Shown: positions 39,125 to 50,689, numbered from the stretch's first letter. The stretch: DNA of 63,375 bases from Acetobacter persici JCM 25330 (GCF_000613905.1 NZ_BAJW01000013.1:1-63375); one strand, 5' to 3'. Notes: generated from the sequence alone by a model not told the origin. Numbers and translations: made by a program.

Positions 39125-40701
39125 TCAGTGGCGGAAATGACGCATACCGGTAAAGACCATGGCAATGCCTGCGGCATCGGCTGCGGCAATCACCTCATCA
39201 TCCCGGATGGAGCCACCCGGCTGAATAACGGCCGTGGCACCCGCAGCCACAATGGTCTCCAGACCATCAGCAAACGGGAAAAACGCATCAGACGCCGCGA
39301 CAGACCCCTGCGTGAGCGGGGCATCCAGCCCGGCAGCTTGGCGGCTTCCCCGCTTTTGCTGGCGGCGATGCGGGCGGAGTCAACGCGGCTCATCTGCCCC
39401 GCGCCAATGCCAACCGTTGCGTTATTTTTGGTGTAGACGATGGCGTTGGACTTCACGTGCTTGGCCACACGGAAGGCAAACATCAGATCTTCCATTTCCT
39501 GCGCGGAAGGGGCGCGTTTTGTCACCACCCGCAGGGACTCGGGTTTGATCTGCCCGTTATCCCGTGTCTGCGCCAGAAAACCACCGGCCACGGACCGCAC
39601 CACCACACCTGCCGCAGCAGCGTCCGGCAGGCCGCCCGTCAGCAGAAGACGCAGGTTTTTCTTGCGGGCCAGAATGGCTTTGGCCTCTTCATCCGCATCT
39701 GGGGCCACAATGACCTCGGTGAAAATCCCGGAAATTTTGGTCGCTGTTTCCGCATCCAGCGTGCGGTTAAGCGCCACAATACCACCAAAGGCGGAGACAG
39801 GGTCGCACCGCAGCGCACTATCCCAGCAGGCAGAGAGCGTTTCACCCACAGCCACACCGCACGGGTTGGCGTGTTTGACAATCACTACAGCCGGGCGGTC
39901 GAACTCGGCCACAGCCTCGAACGCGGCATCCGTATCATTGATGTTATTGTAGGACAGCGCCTTGCCCTGCACCTGCACAGCCGTCGCCACGCCGGGGCGT
40001 GTGCTGCCATCTTTATAGAATGCCGCCTGCTGATGCGGGTTTTCACCATAGCGCAGCACTTCCGCGCGCTGGCCTGCCAGCACAAAGCGGTCCGGCAGGG
40101 TATCCTGCGCCTGTGCCGCAAACCATGCGGCAATAGCGGCATCATACGCAGCAGTCCGGGCGTAAGCAGCACCTGCATAGGCACGGCGCTGTTCAAGCGT
40201 GCTGCCGCCCTGCCCCAGCGCCTCAATCAGCCCGGCATACTGTGTCGTATCCGTCAGCACCACTACATGGCCGTGGTTCTTGGCTGCCGCGCGGATCAGC
40301 GCGGGGCCGCCAATATCAATATTTTCAATGCAGTCTTCAGCGCCAGCTCCGGACGCTACGGTTTTTTCAAACGGGTAGAGGTTGACCGCAACCAGATCAA
40401 TCGGTGCGATTTTATGCTCTTCCATCTGCGCCACGTGCGCAGGCAGGTCACGCCGCCCGAGAATACCGCCGTGGATCTGCGGCACGAGCGTCTTCACGCG
40501 GCCATCCAGAATTTCCGGGAAACCGGTATGGTCAGAAACTTCAGTAACAGGCAGACCGGCCTCGCGCAGAGCGCGGGCAGACCCACCGGTGGAAAGGATT
40601 TCCGCGCCGTGCGCAACCAGCGCGCGCCCGAGGTCAAGAAGCCCCGTCTTGTCGGAAACAGAAATTAACGCGCGGCGCACAGGTTGCGTCGTCTGGCTCA
40701 T
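39125..40701 (-). CDS. purH: Bifunctional AICAR transformylase / IMP cyclohydrolase, frameshifted
   Basis: Last two steps of IMP synthesis. The N-terminal IMP cyclohydrolase (MGS-like) domain has [29 protein letters not shown] and [11 protein letters not shown]. The transformylase has [24 protein letters not shown] (catalytic Lys-His) and [14 protein letters not shown]. One G is missing near 39327-39330 (KLPG to [17 protein letters not shown]), after which [20 protein letters not shown] and the end TGMRHFRH follow. Corrected length 525 aa. The ATG at 40701 ([10 protein letters not shown]) was chosen from family start position. Confidence 0.94.
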
Positions 40702-40795
40702 GGGGCGGACCTTTCGCACGGCTAAACCGGATTTCAAAGCGGCTCATTAGCCAACAAGCGGCCCAAGAGCAACCTTGCGCGTGCCGGAAAAGGCC

Positions 40796-41509
40796 TTAGC
40801 GGCGCGTGAAGGTCCAGTAGAGCGGCTGGCGGCCAGCGGCAATCGCCTTGGCTTCATAACGGGTGGGAAACCAGCCGTCCGGCCGTTCGGCCACGGGCGG
40901 CGGAGCCTCAAAAAAGGACTGCGCAGCCATGACTTCCTCAACCCATGCCTGATAGGTCGGGTCATCACTCGCAACACGCCAGACGGCACCGGGCTTCAGC
41001 ACACGTGCGACCAGCGCCACATTCTCGGGATGCATAAAGCGGCGTTTGGCATGGCGCGCCTTGGGCCACGGGTCCGGGAACATCAGGAACAGCCGGTCCA
41101 CCGAAGCATCCGGCAGGGCACGCAGCAGCACACGGGCATCATCATCCCACAGCCGCAGCATGTCCGGGATGGCGGACGTTGCTTCCTCCCCAACCGGCAC
41201 AAAGCGGGTCAGCAGAGAACACAGGCCGTTATCAAAGACTTCAGAGGCAATATAACCAACATCGGGGTGAGCATTATGCTGCCCCACCACATGTTCCCCG
41301 CCTCCAAATCCGACTTCAAACCAGATCTGCTGTGGCGGGCGGCCAAAGGCTGTGGCCGGGTCCGCTGCGCGATCCAGCGGAAAGCGCAGACGGGGCAGCG
41401 CCTCATCCAGAAGGCGCTGCTGACGGGGACGCAGCGAATGGCCGCGCGGTCGCCCATAAAGTCGTTCGGGCGACGGCTTAACGTCCGGTCCGCTTACTTC
41501 CTCCGTCAT
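40796..41509 (-). CDS. trmB: tRNA (guanine-N7-)-methyltransferase
   Basis: SAM-dependent enzyme that makes m7G46 in tRNA. The SAM motif is WFEVGFGGGEH near residue 65. RLFLMFPDPWPKARHAKRR, the diagnostic catalytic motif, is near residue 145. 237 aa, intact. The N terminus MTEEVSGPDVKPSPERLYGRPRG carries the GRRxGR-like tRNA-binding region. It starts 15 bases after metK on the same strand, so it is probably in the metK operon, linking SAM synthesis to a SAM user. Confidence 0.93.
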   Translation of the reverse strand: MTEEVSGPDVKPSPERLYGRPRGHSLRPRQQRLLDEALPRLRFPLDRAADPATAFGRPPQQIWFEVGFGGGEHVVGQHNAHPDVGYIASEVFDNGLCSLLTRFVPVGEEATSAIPDMLRLWDDDARVLLRALPDASVDRLFLMFPDPWPKARHAKRRFMHPENVALVARVLKPGAVWRVASDDPTYQAWVEEVMAAQSFFEAPPPVAERPDGWFPTRYEAKAIAAGRQPLYWTFTRR

Positions 41510-41523
41510 GATACGCTCAGACC

Positions 41524-42734
41524 TTAGCGGTTGAACGCGCCGCGCAGGGCATCCACCAGATCGGTGCGCTCCCACGTAAAGTCATCACGCGCATCATCCG
41601 GCGTACGGCCAAAGTGACCATAGGCAGAGGTCTGTGCGTAAATCGGGCGGTTCAGACGCAGGTGCTTACGGATACCACGCGGTGTGAGGTCCATGACGTC
41701 ACGCAGCACAGCGCCCAGACGGGCTTCATCCACGTCCTTGCCGGTTCCATCCAGATCCACATACACGGACAGCGGATGAGACACGCCAATAGCGTAGGAA
41801 ACCTGAAGCGTGCAGCGGTCTGCAAGACCAGCGGCAACCACGTTCTTCGCCAGATAGCGGCAGGCATAGGCCGCGGAACGGTCAACCTTTGTGGGGTCCT
41901 TACCAGAGAATGCGCCGCCGCCATGCGGAGCCGCACCGCCGTAGGTGTCCACAATGATCTTACGGCCCGTCAGACCGCAGTCCCCATCCGGGCCACCAAT
42001 CACGAAGATACCTGTCGGGTTGACGTAGAATTCGTCTTCCGGCGGCATCCAGCCTTCCGGCAGCACGTTGCGCACAATGTCGCCCAGCTCTTCACGCAGC
42101 TTCTTCTGGCTGATGCCTTCATCATGCTGGGTGGAGATCACCACGGAGGTGGCGCCAACGGGGCGGCCATTGGAATAGCGCAGCGTCACCTGGCTTTTGG
42201 CATCCGGCTGGAGGCCTGCGGCACGCGGGTCACCCGCACGGCGCAGGTCGCGGATTTCGTGCAGGATGCGGTGTGCATAGTAAATGGTGGCCGGCATCAG
42301 CGTGTCGGTTTCGGTAGAGGCGTGACCGAACATGATGCCTGATCACCAGCGCCTTCGTCTTTATCGCCAGCGCTGTCCACACCCACTGCAATATCAGCAG
42401 ACTGGGCATGCAGGTAGTTGGCGGCCTCAGCCTTACGCCAGGAGAATCCTTCCTGATCGTAGCCAATGTCTTTCACCGCATCACGCGCGGCCTGAATCAG
42501 GCCTTCGGATGTGATGGAAGAGGGGCCGCGCACCTCACCTGCCAGAATGATCCGGTTTGTGGTCACCATGGTTTCACAGGCCACGCGGGCTTCCGGGTCC
42601 GCTGCAAGATAAGCATCCAGAACAGTATCGCTGATCCGGTCTGCAACCTTGTCGGGATGACCTTCGGAAACAGATTCCGAAGTGAACAGGAAATCGCCGT
42701 CTTTACGCATGATGGTGCCGTCTGCCCCACGCAC
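41524..42734 (-). CDS. metK: S-adenosylmethionine synthetase, frameshifted
   Basis: Makes SAM from ATP and methionine. The first part has [20 protein letters not shown] (ATP site) and [12 protein letters not shown]. One G is missing near 42340-42343 (GAGDQ to [11 protein letters not shown], the methionine-site loop). After this, [21 protein letters not shown] and the C-terminal domain follow. Corrected length 403 aa. The first Met at 42734 or the one at 42710 (MRKDGDFLF) are both possible. The upstream leader holds a hairpin but no riboswitch I can name. Confidence 0.95.
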
Positions 42735-42751
42735 TATGAATTAGGAATTGT

Positions 42752-42778
42752 GACCGCCACCTTTAAGAAAAGGCGACG
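42752..42778 (-). promoter_or_regulatory. Hairpin in the metK leader
   Basis: In the minus-strand direction GTCGCCTTTTCTTAAAGGTGG closes a CGCC-TTT / AAAGG-GGCG stem about 30 bases before the metK start. I compared it by eye with the SAM/SAH motif and did not find the conserved core. Confidence 0.3.
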
Positions 42779-42997
42779 GGACCGTGTGGCGGAATAGTGG
42801 CCGATGGTCAAGTGTATTGCGGCTATGCAGCCATCCGGAGCAGTTTTCTGCTGGCCTGCTGCCGGGCTTTTACCCGCATCCGGCCGGGCTGCGTTGCGCG
42901 CGCGGGCCGCAGAATTCAGCCTTTTACAACCGGATAACCCAAAAAACCACGATTACAAGCGTGTATAAAGAGGCTGTTCAAAAAAAATGCTACCCAG

Positions 42998-43792
42998 TCA
43001 GCACGGGGGCAGCCCGAGCACCTCTTCCATCCCGTAATAACCCGCCGCACGGGTGCGCAGCCAGAGCGCCGCACGGACGGCACCCGTCGCGAACACACGG
43101 CGATCAAACGCACGATGCGTCAGCGTAATCTGCTCATCCGCCGAGGTGAACAGGACCTCATGTTCCCCAACAATCTGGCCGCCCCGCAGAGCGGCAAACC
43201 CGATAGCGCCCGGTTTACGCGGGCCGGTATGGCCGTCGCGTCCGCTCTCCTTCACATTCGCCAGCACCACGCCGCGGCCTTTTGCCACGGCCTCACCAAT
43301 GGCCAGCGCGGTGCCGGACGGCGCATCCACTTTCTGCCGGTGATGCATATCCACAATCTCGGCGTCATAAGACTCGGCGGGGAGCGCCTGCCCCATCATC
43401 TGCGCCAGACGACGCACAAGCGTGACACCGGCGGAAAAATTAGCTGCATGGACAATCCCGATTTTTTCCGCAGCCTGATGGACCGCTGCCTGCTGCGCAT
43501 CGGACAGGCCCGTCGTCCCGAGGACCCATGCCGTGCCATGTTTTGCCAGAGCCTGCGCGTGCGCAATGACCGTATCGGCGTGCGTAAAGTCAATAACCAC
43601 ATCGCTCACCGCTGCAAGACCCGCCATATCCGGGAACAGAGCCAGTCCCTCCGGCAGGCCCGCTGCTCTGGCCTGATCCCGCGCTGTGCCCCCGGCCAGT
43701 ACAGCCCCGGCCGCCTGCACTTCTTCCACCAGCAGGCGGCCCACACGGCCGGTAATGCCTGCAATGCCGATACGCAGCCCATGCTCTGTCAT
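42998..43792 (-). CDS. dapB: 4-hydroxy-tetrahydrodipicolinate reductase
   Basis: NAD(P)H-dependent reductase of the lysine/meso-DAP pathway. The Rossmann motif is RIGIAGITGRVGRLL at residues 7-21. DFTHADT follows, then the catalytic HHRQKVDAPSGTAL near residue 155 (His and Lys) and GGQIVGEHEV in the C-terminal domain. 264 aa, intact. The start is the first Met of the frame. It lies 100 bases downstream of dnaJ with a hairpin between. Confidence 0.95.
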   Translation of the reverse strand: MTEHGLRIGIAGITGRVGRLLVEEVQAAGAVLAGGTARDQARAAGLPEGLALFPDMAGLAAVSDVVIDFTHADTVIAHAQALAKHGTAWVLGTTGLSDAQQAAVHQAAEKIGIVHAANFSAGVTLVRRLAQMMGQALPAESYDAEIVDMHHRQKVDAPSGTALAIGEAVAKGRGVVLANVKESGRDGHTGPRKPGAIGFAALRGGQIVGEHEVLFTSADEQITLTHRAFDRRVFATGAVRAALWLRTRAAGYYGMEEVLGLPPC

Positions 43793-43832
43793 GTGGAGGG
43801 TTCCTTATTCTTTACAGACGTCGTCATACCAG

Positions 43833-43860
43833 AAAGCCGGACACACAGGTGCCCGGCTTT
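43833..43860 (-). terminator. Hairpin between dnaJ and dapB
   Basis: AAAGCCGG (43833-43840) and CCGGCTTT (43853-43860) form an 8-bp stem. The T-tract on the minus strand is short (TTTCTGG), so read-through into dapB is possible. Confidence 0.55.
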
Positions 43861-43894
43861 TGCAAAAACCATCAGGACTGATGCAGACCGCGCA

Positions 43895-45042
43895 TCACCC
43901 TTTATTTTCGAAAAAATCCCGCACCCGCGCAAAGAACCCCGTATGTTCCGGGCTGCCCTTTACGTTCTCACCGGCTTCCTTCTCAAACTCTTCCAGCAGC
44001 TCTTTCTGGCGTTTGTTCAGGTGCTGGGGGGTTTCCACCGTCACCTGAATATACATATCACCCCGTGCACTGGAACGCAGGACGGAGAAGCCTTTCCCGC
44101 GCAGGCGGAAATGTGCGCCGGTCTGGGTTCGGCCGGAATTTTGACCTTGGCACGGTTCCCATCAATCACCGGCACTTCAATTTCCGTGCCCAGAGCGGCC
44201 TGCCCCATACGGAGCGGCACACGGCAATAGATATTCGCGCCATCGCGCTGGAAAAGACCATGTTCTGAAACAGAAACATGCACATAGAGGTCACCCGCAG
44301 GCACGCCCTGACCGCCGGACTCGCCCTCGCCGGTAATACGGATACGGGTGCCGTCCTCAACCCCGGCCGGGATCTGCACGGCAAGCGTGCGCTCTTTCTC
44401 GACCGTCCCTTCTCCGTGGCAGGCCTTACAGGGGTCTTTCACAACGCGCCCGGCACCGTGGCAGGTGGGGCACGGCCGCTCCACCACAAAGAAGCCCTGC
44501 TGCGCCCGGACCTTCCCGGCACCATGGCAGCTCGGGCAGGTTTCCACACCGGACTCGCCTGCGTTAGAGCCTGTGCCGTGGCAGGAGTCACACGCCACGC
44601 GCGTGATAATTTTTACGTCTTTTTTGACGCCGGTGAAGGCTTCTTCCAGCGTGATTTCAACATGGGTCTGGATATCGTTACCCGTGCGGGCACGGCCACC
44701 GCCACGGCGGCCACCCATCATGTCGCCAAACATCTGCTCGAAGATGTCGCCCAGACCGCCACCGCCGCCAAAACCGTTGAAGTCAAAGCCACCCGGACCA
44801 CCGCCGCCGCCATTTTCAAAGGCAGCATGGCCAAACCGGTCATAGGCCGCGCGCTTCTGTTCATCTTTCAGAACATCATACGCCTGATTGATTTCTTTGA
44901 ATTTTGCTTCAGCAGCTTCATCTCCGGGGTTACGGTCCGGATGGTACTTCATGGCCAGCTTACGATAAGCCTTCTTGAGTTCATCGGATGAAACCGTCCG
45001 GGTAACTTCAAGGATTTCGTAATAGTCAATTTTGGTGGCCAT
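43895..45042 (-). CDS. dnaJ: Chaperone DnaJ, frameshifted near the 3' end
   Basis: Hsp40 co-chaperone of DnaK. The J-domain has [10 protein letters not shown] and the HPD motif in [12 protein letters not shown] Gly/Phe-rich linker follows ([16 protein letters not shown]), then four CxxCxGxG zinc repeats ([32 protein letters not shown]). The C-terminal substrate domain continues after a missing base near 44128 (KIPA to [13 protein letters not shown]). Corrected end at 43895 ([11 protein letters not shown]), 382 aa. It is 152 bases downstream of dnaK, behind the dnaK terminator. Confidence 0.95.
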
Positions 45043-45138
45043 GGACGTCCTCTTGCAGGGGGCTGCCTTTTACAAAAGCGCAGCAGATGTCTGAAATGAC
45101 AAACGGCGCCCGCCTTCCATGAAGCGCGGACGCCGGAG

Positions 45139-45179
45139 AAAAAAGCCGGTGCCACCGTGCGTGACACACAGTGGCACCG
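45139..45179 (-). terminator. Terminator after dnaK
   Basis: CGGTGCCAC (45147-45155) and GTGGCACCG (45171-45179) form a 9-bp stem; the minus strand then reads GCTTTTTTC. It may attenuate dnaJ relative to dnaK. Confidence 0.75.
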
Positions 45180-45194
45180 TTTAACAGCGTCCGA

Positions 45195-47108
45195 TCAGGA
45201 CTTTTTGTCGTTCACGTCTTCAAAGTCCGCATCGACGATTTTTTCGTCGTTCGGCTTGGCACCCGCGGCACCAGCTTCTCCTTCCGGAGCGCCTTCACCA
45301 GCCTGACCAGCTTTGTAGACGGCTTCACCCACCTTCATGGCAGCCTGCGTCAGACGATCGCTGGCAGTCTTGATGGCTTCAGCATCCGTGCCTTCCAGAG
45401 CGGACTTCACCGCAGCGATTGCACTTTCAGCTTCCGACTTGTCCGCAGCCGGAACTTTATCACCGGATTCAGACAGAGACTTTTCAACCTGATGCACGAG
45501 GCTTTCCGCATTGTTACGGACTTCAACCTGCTCACGCTTGGCTTTATCGGCTTCAGCATTCGCTTCAGCGTCTTTCACCATTTTTTCGATATCGCTGTCG
45601 GACAGACCGCCAGACGCCTGAATTTTGATCTGCTGTTCTTTACCGGTCGCCTTGTCCTTGGCGGACACGGACACAATGCCGTTGGCGTCGATATCAAACG
45701 TCACTTCAATCTGCGGCACGCCACGCGGCGCCGGAGCAATCCCCGTCAGGTCGAAGTTCCCCAGCAGCTTGTTATCAGCCGCCATTTCACGTTCGCCCTG
45801 ATAGACCTTAATGGTCACAGCGTTCTGGTTATCTTCCGCCGTGGAGAAGGTCTGGCTCTTCTTCGTCGGGATCGTCGTGTTACGGTCGATCAGACGGGTG
45901 AAGACACCCCCCAGCGTTTCAATACCCAGAGACAGCGGCGTTACGTCCAGAAGCAGAACGTCTTTCACGTCACCCTTCAGAACGGCCCCCTGAATAGCGG
46001 CACCAATGGCCACCACTTCATCCGGGTTCACGTTACGGGCCGGATCTTTGCCGAAGAATTCCTTAACGGCGTCGATCACCTTCGGCATACGGGTCATACC
46101 ACCGACGAGGATGACTTCATCCACTTCGGAAGCAGACACGCCAGCGTCTTTCAGAGCAGCCTTACAGGGTTCCAGCGTGCGCTGGATCAGGTCATCAACA
46201 AGGCTTTCCAGCTTTGCACGGGTCAGCTTCAGCACCAGATGCTTCGGACCGGAGGCATCCGCGGTGATGAACGGCAGGTTGATTTCCGTTTCCTTGGAAG
46301 AAGACAGTTCGATCTTTGCTTTTTCAGCCGCTTCCTTCAGGCGCTGGAGAGCCAGCTTGTCGGAACGCAGATCAATGCCCTGCTCACGCTTAAACTCGTC
46401 AGCCAGATAGCTGATGATGCGGTTATCAAAGTCTTCACCACCCAGGAACGTATCCCCGTTGGTGGATTTCACTTCAATCACGCCGTCAGAAATTTCCAGA
46501 ACGGAAACGTCGAACGTGCCGCCACCAAGGTCATACACAGCCACCGTGCCGCCGCTTTTCTTTTCCATGCCATAAGCAAGGGCAGCAGCCGTCGGTTCGT
46601 TGATGATACGCAGGACTTCAAGACCGGCAATACGGCCTGCATCTTTGGTCGCCTGACGCTGGGCATCGTTAAAGTAAGCCGGAACCGTGATCACGGCCTG
46701 CGTCACTTTTTCACCAAGGTACGCCTCGGCGGTTTCTTTCATTTTGCCCAGAACGAAAGCGGAAATCTGGGAGGGGGCATATCCTTTGCCACGCGCCTCA
46801 ACCCATGCATCCCCATTGTCACCTTTGACAATGGCGTAGGGCACCATTTCCTTGTCTTTCTGGACGGTCGGGTCGTCATACCGGCGGCCAATCAGACGCT
46901 TTACCGCATAAAGCGTGTTGGTCGGGTTGGTAACAGCCTGACGCTTTGCAGCCTGCCCGACCAGCATTTCACCACCTTCAGTGAATGCGACCATGGACGG
47001 CGTCGTGCGTGCGCCTTCGCTGTTTTCAATAACGCGGTTTTCATTCCCTTCGCGCACTGCAACGCAGGAGTTGGTCGTGCCGAGGTCAATACCGATAACT
47101 TTGCTCAT
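45195..47108 (-). CDS. dnaK: Chaperone DnaK (Hsp70)
   Basis: ATP-dependent Hsp70, 637 aa, intact. The ATPase domain has [51 protein letters not shown] and [12 protein letters not shown]. The substrate domain has [17 protein letters not shown] (linker) and the C-terminal helical lid. The end [11 protein letters not shown] resembles the usual acidic tail. It works with GrpE upstream and DnaJ downstream. It is probably transcribed both from grpE and from its own heat-shock promoter at 47212-47240. Confidence 0.97.
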   Translation of the reverse strand: MSKVIGIDLGTTNSCVAVREGNENRVIENSEGARTTPSMVAFTEGGEMLVGQAAKRQAVTNPTNTLYAVKRLIGRRYDDPTVQKDKEMVPYAIVKGDNGDAWVEARGKGYAPSQISAFVLGKMKETAEAYLGEKVTQAVITVPAYFNDAQRQATKDAGRIAGLEVLRIINEPTAAALAYGMEKKSGGTVAVYDLGGGTFDVSVLEISDGVIEVKSTNGDTFLGGEDFDNRIISYLADEFKREQGIDLRSDKLALQRLKEAAEKAKIELSSSKETEINLPFITADASGPKHLVLKLTRAKLESLVDDLIQRTLEPCKAALKDAGVSASEVDEVILVGGMTRMPKVIDAVKEFFGKDPARNVNPDEVVAIGAAIQGAVLKGDVKDVLLLDVTPLSLGIETLGGVFTRLIDRNTTIPTKKSQTFSTAEDNQNAVTIKVYQGEREMAADNKLLGNFDLTGIAPAPRGVPQIEVTFDIDANGIVSVSAKDKATGKEQQIKIQASGGLSDSDIEKMVKDAEANAEADKAKREQVEVRNNAESLVHQVEKSLSESGDKVPAADKSEAESAIAAVKSALEGTDAEAIKTASDRLTQAAMKVGEAVYKAGQAGEGAPEGEAGAAGAKPNDEKIVDADFEDVNDKKS

Positions 47109-47211
47109 GTCTGCTCCTTTAAGCGACCCTGTCTGGCCCGAAGCACCGGACGGGGTCCTATCTCTTCCGGCCTGCTTTCACTCTGAAAACCGACCGTGAA
47201 TGTTAAGTCAG

Positions 47212-47240
47212 ATGTATGGTGCTCCAAAACCTCTTTCAAG
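47212..47240 (-). promoter_or_regulatory. Probable sigma-32 (RpoH) promoter of dnaK
   Basis: On the minus strand CTTGAAA is followed after about 12-14 bases by CACCATACAT, close to the heat-shock consensus CTTGAAA-N13-CCCCATNT. It sits 105-130 bases before the dnaK start, in the grpE-dnaK gap. Confidence 0.7.
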
Positions 47241-47322
47241 GCCCGGACACCGGACGGGAAACAATTTTTTCCGTCTCCCGCCCAGTCCCGGAGCACCCTG
47301 CCCCGGAGTTTGCGCTCCGGGC

Positions 47323-47922
47323 TTATTCTCCGGCCTTGGCCACCACCACCATGGCCGGTTTCAGCAGGCGGCCATGCAGGGTCCAGGTGGGGGTCCAGGC
47401 CTGCATGACAGTTCCCGGAGCGTGTTCGGCGCTGGGCTGTTCCGCCATGGCCTGATGCAGGTTGGCGTCAAACACCTTGCCGGACGGATCATCACACTTG
47501 ATGCCGTGGCGTTCCAGAATGGAGACAAAAGACCGTTCGGTGCTTTCAATCCCTTCCCGCATTTTGGTGATCACCGTGTCTTCACCCTCCTGCGGCGCAG
47601 GCAGGCTGGTGAGGGCGCGGCGCAGGTTTTCAGCAGCTTCCACCACATCGCGCGCAAATTTCTGCACGGCATACTGGCGGGCATCGTCCACTTCACGCTT
47701 GGCGCGGGCGCGCAGGTTCTGGTTTTCAGCCTCGGAACGCAGCCACTTTTCTTTCAGCTCGGCAGCCTCCTGCTCAAGCTCGGCAATGCGCTGCTCTGCG
47801 GGGGACTGGGCTGTGGCCTGTTCTGCCCCGGCTTCGGCGGCGTCCTGAGGCGGGGTGACATGGTCGGGCGCAGCCGTTGCGGCCTGCGTCTCAACCTGTG
47901 TGGGGTCTGTGTGTTGGGTCAT
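47323..47922 (-). CDS. grpE: Nucleotide exchange factor GrpE
   Basis: Cochaperone that releases ADP from DnaK. The long coiled-coil (RIAELEQEAAELKEKWLRSEAENQNLRARAKRE) runs from about residue 45 to 105, followed by the beta-wing region ending GRLLKPAMVVVAK, the typical terminus. 199 aa, intact. The acidic N-terminal tail varies. The ATG at 47922 (MTQHTDPTQ) was used. hrcA, often adjacent in other alphaproteobacteria, is absent here. Confidence 0.93.
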   Translation of the reverse strand: MTQHTDPTQVETQAATAAPDHVTPPQDAAEAGAEQATAQSPAEQRIAELEQEAAELKEKWLRSEAENQNLRARAKREVDDARQYAVQKFARDVVEAAENLRRALTSLPAPQEGEDTVITKMREGIESTERSFVSILERHGIKCDDPSGKVFDANLHQAMAEQPSAEHAPGTVMQAWTPTWTLHGRLLKPAMVVVAKAGE

Positions 47923-48120
47923 GTCTGAAGAAGTAAGCAACGAGACGGGACGCGACAAGACCCGCAACGCCTGCCATGCTGATTTTGCAACCAATTTTAC
48001 AACCACGCCGGAACGTGTTCAAAAATTGGACAAACTGAAAACCGTTGCCCGTAGCGCACCGGCACTGATGCGCGTATGCTGAAGGGCTTGCGCTGACCGC
48101 GAGGAAGGAAAACGCACACC

Positions 48121-48834
48121 ATGGCAGACCGCACCAAGCAGACGATTGCTCTGGTTGATGACGACCGTAATATTCTGACATCGGTCCAGATGACTCTGGA
48201 GGCGGAAGGGTTTCACGTCCGCACGTATACAGATGGCGAATCGGCTTTACAGGGGCTGACAGCCTACCCGGTTGATCTGGCTGTGCTGGACATCAAGATG
48301 CCCCGCATGGATGGCATGGAACTGTTGCAGCGCCTGCGCGCCCGCTCCCATCTGCCGGTGATCTTCCTTTCCTCCAAGGATGAGGAAGTTGACCAGTTGA
48401 TGGGCCTGCGCCTTGGCGCGGATGACTACATCACCAAACCTTTCTCCCAGCGGCTGTTACTGGAACGTATCCGCGCCCTGCTGCGCCGCAATGAGGCCAG
48501 CCGCGCGGAAGCCAGTGGCACACCCGCTGGCGGTGCGCTGGTGCGTGGCGCGCTATCTCTGGATGAGTTGCGCCATAAATGTACATGGAACGGAGAAGAT
48601 GTTCCGCTGACGGTCACGGAGTTCCTGCTGGTCAAGACCCTCGCCATGCGTCCCGGTCTGGTCAAATCGCGCGACCAACTGATTGATGCCGCCTATGGGG
48701 ATACGGTGTATGTGGATGACCGCACCATCGACAGTCACATCAAGCGTGTGCGGAAAAAATTCCGGCAGGTGGATGATAATTTCAACCAGATTGAAACCCT
48801 GTACGGCATTGGCTACCGCTATAAAGAAGACTGA
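48121..48834 (+). CDS. chvI: Response regulator ChvI
   Basis: OmpR-class regulator of the ChvG-ChvI system, which controls envelope and acid responses in alphaproteobacteria. The receiver has [26 protein letters not shown] with the phospho-acceptor Asp near residue 58, and [16 protein letters not shown]. The winged helix has [17 protein letters not shown] and [16 protein letters not shown]. 237 aa, intact. GAGGAAGGAAA precedes the ATG. chvG starts 10 bases downstream. Confidence 0.93.
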   Translation: MADRTKQTIALVDDDRNILTSVQMTLEAEGFHVRTYTDGESALQGLTAYPVDLAVLDIKMPRMDGMELLQRLRARSHLPVIFLSSKDEEVDQLMGLRLGADDYITKPFSQRLLLERIRALLRRNEASRAEASGTPAGGALVRGALSLDELRHKCTWNGEDVPLTVTEFLLVKTLAMRPGLVKSRDQLIDAAYGDTVYVDDRTIDSHIKRVRKKFRQVDDNFNQIETLYGIGYRYKED

Positions 48835-48843
48835 GCCCGGCGC

Positions 48844-50627
48844 ATGACCAGCCGGAAACGCATTTCTGTCTCTTCCACACTGTCCTCCGGGCTGCGGCGC
48901 ATCCGCATTCCCGGTCAGACCCAGCGCAAAGGCGGGGTGGAAGCCACAGCCGCCTATGAGCCTCCCGCACACGGCTGATTTCCCCCCTGATGCGGCGCAT
49001 CATGCTGGTCAATGTGCTGCCGCTGGTGCTGCTCGCCATCACCATGCTGTTCCTCAACCAGTTCCGGAACAGCCTGCTGGCAACGGAAGTGACCGGCCTG
49101 CGGGAACAGGCCCGGATCTATGCGGGCGCACTCGGCCAGATTGCCGTGCGCAGCACGCGCCTGAAAGGCACCGGGCCGGACGGCTTTACCCTGGAATCAA
49201 CCCTCGCACGCCCCCTGCTCCTGCGCCTGACGGAACCAAGCCCCAACGCGCATGCCCGTCTGTTTGGTCCGGATGGTCAGGTTCTGGCCGATAATCTGAC
49301 AGACCTTCAGGAAACCGCGCCCGCCCCCCATGCAGACCAGCAGGGACGTGCCGAGGACCATCGGCCACCGCCGTTCCGGCACAGGCACGCCTCACCCGGC
49401 CTTTATGAGCGGATTCTGACATGGCTGTGGAGCCCGCATAGTTCCGGCATTGTCACGCTGGATACAGATGAAGCGGATGTTCCCGCAGACCCTGCGCGCC
49501 CGACCGATGCCAACAGCCTCTTCCCGCGCCCCCCGCCGGAAGCGCCGCCTTATATCCGGCGCACCGCCAACGGACGGCTGATTATTACGGTGGCTGAGCC
49601 GGTGATTCATGAAGGCCGGACAGTGGGCATTATCCAACTCACCCGCGCAGCTTCTCAGGTTGACCGAGCGCTGTTTGCCATCCGCTCCTCCATTCTCTCC
49701 CTGTTCCTGATGGTGCTGGTCATTACCGTGCTGCTCTCATGGTATCTGTCCCTCACCATTGCACGCCCGCTGCTACGGCTTGCGGCGTCTGCGCAGATCA
49801 TGCGGGACTCATCGGGCCGCACCGGCACCGTACCCGCGCGCCTGCTGGCCCGGCGCGATGAAATTGGCGATCTGGCGCGGGCTCTTCAGGCCAGTGCGCA
49901 GGCTCTGTGGAAACGCATGGACGCCATTGAGCGGTTTGCCGCTGATGTCAGCCACGAAATCAAAAACCCGCTTTCCTCCATCCGCTCGGCTATTGAGACA
50001 CTGCTGCGCATTGAAGACCTCAACCAGAAGCGCCGCCTGCTGACCATTATCAATGACGATGTGCTGCGTCTGGACCGCCTGATTACCGATATTTCTGACG
50101 CAAGCCGACTGGATGCGGAAATGTCCCGTGCGCAGACGGAGGCGATTTCAATCGTGCCGCTGCTCTCCGTGCTGGCGGAAATCCATCAGGCCACGCGCAA
50201 GGAGGGCGAGCCGATTATCCTCACGCATAGTGAGGGTGACTTTCCGGACCATCCGCTCCGCGTTCTGGCTGTGGAAGATCGTCTGGTGCAGGTGCTGCGC
50301 AACCTGATTGGTAACGCCATTTCCTTCTCGCCTCCCAATGGCCGCATCCTGCTGGAAGCTGTACCGGCGGGAAATATGGTGGCGCTTTCCGTGTCTGATG
50401 AAGGACCGGGCATTCCTCAGGCCAAGCTCGATTCCATTTTTGACCGTTTTTATTCAGAGCGCCCCAAGGAAGAGCATTTTGGCCAGCATTCCGGTCTGGG
50501 CCTGTCAATCAGCCGCCAGATTGTGGATGCGCTGCACGGAACCATTTCCGTGGAAAACCGGCATGATGCGGAAGGCCATGTGGCCGGGGCACGCTTTACA
50601 GTGCGCCTGCCGCGCGTGATGGCCTGA
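48844..50627 (+). CDS. chvG: Sensor histidine kinase ChvG, frameshifted near the N terminus
   Basis: Inner-membrane sensor partner of ChvI. The N-terminal cytosolic stretch MTSRKRISVSSTLSSGLRR is in one frame; after a base is lost near 48960-48975 the frame carries LISPLMRRIMLVNVLPLVLL (first helix). A periplasmic domain follows (residues ~75-255), then a second helix and HAMP (LSLFLMVLVITVLLSWYLSLT). The H-box is ERFAADVSHEIKNPLSSIRS, the N box LIGNAISFSPPNG, and G1/G2 are DEGPGI and GLGLSISRQI. Corrected length 594 aa. Confidence 0.9.
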
Positions 50628-50689
50628 CAGAGCGCCTGACTACCAGACGTATCGGCAACGCGGCACAATGGAGGAACGGGCGGCGAGCG

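Noticed and set aside
42735..42997. SAM or SAH riboswitch before metK
   Set aside because: A hairpin exists, but by eye I do not see the conserved core of the SAM-II, SAM/SAH or SAH motifs. A covariance-model scan would decide.
45171..47186. 671-codon plus-strand frame opposite dnaK
   Set aside because: DnaK on the minus strand is complete and full-length; the antisense frame has no recognisable domain and no ribosome site.
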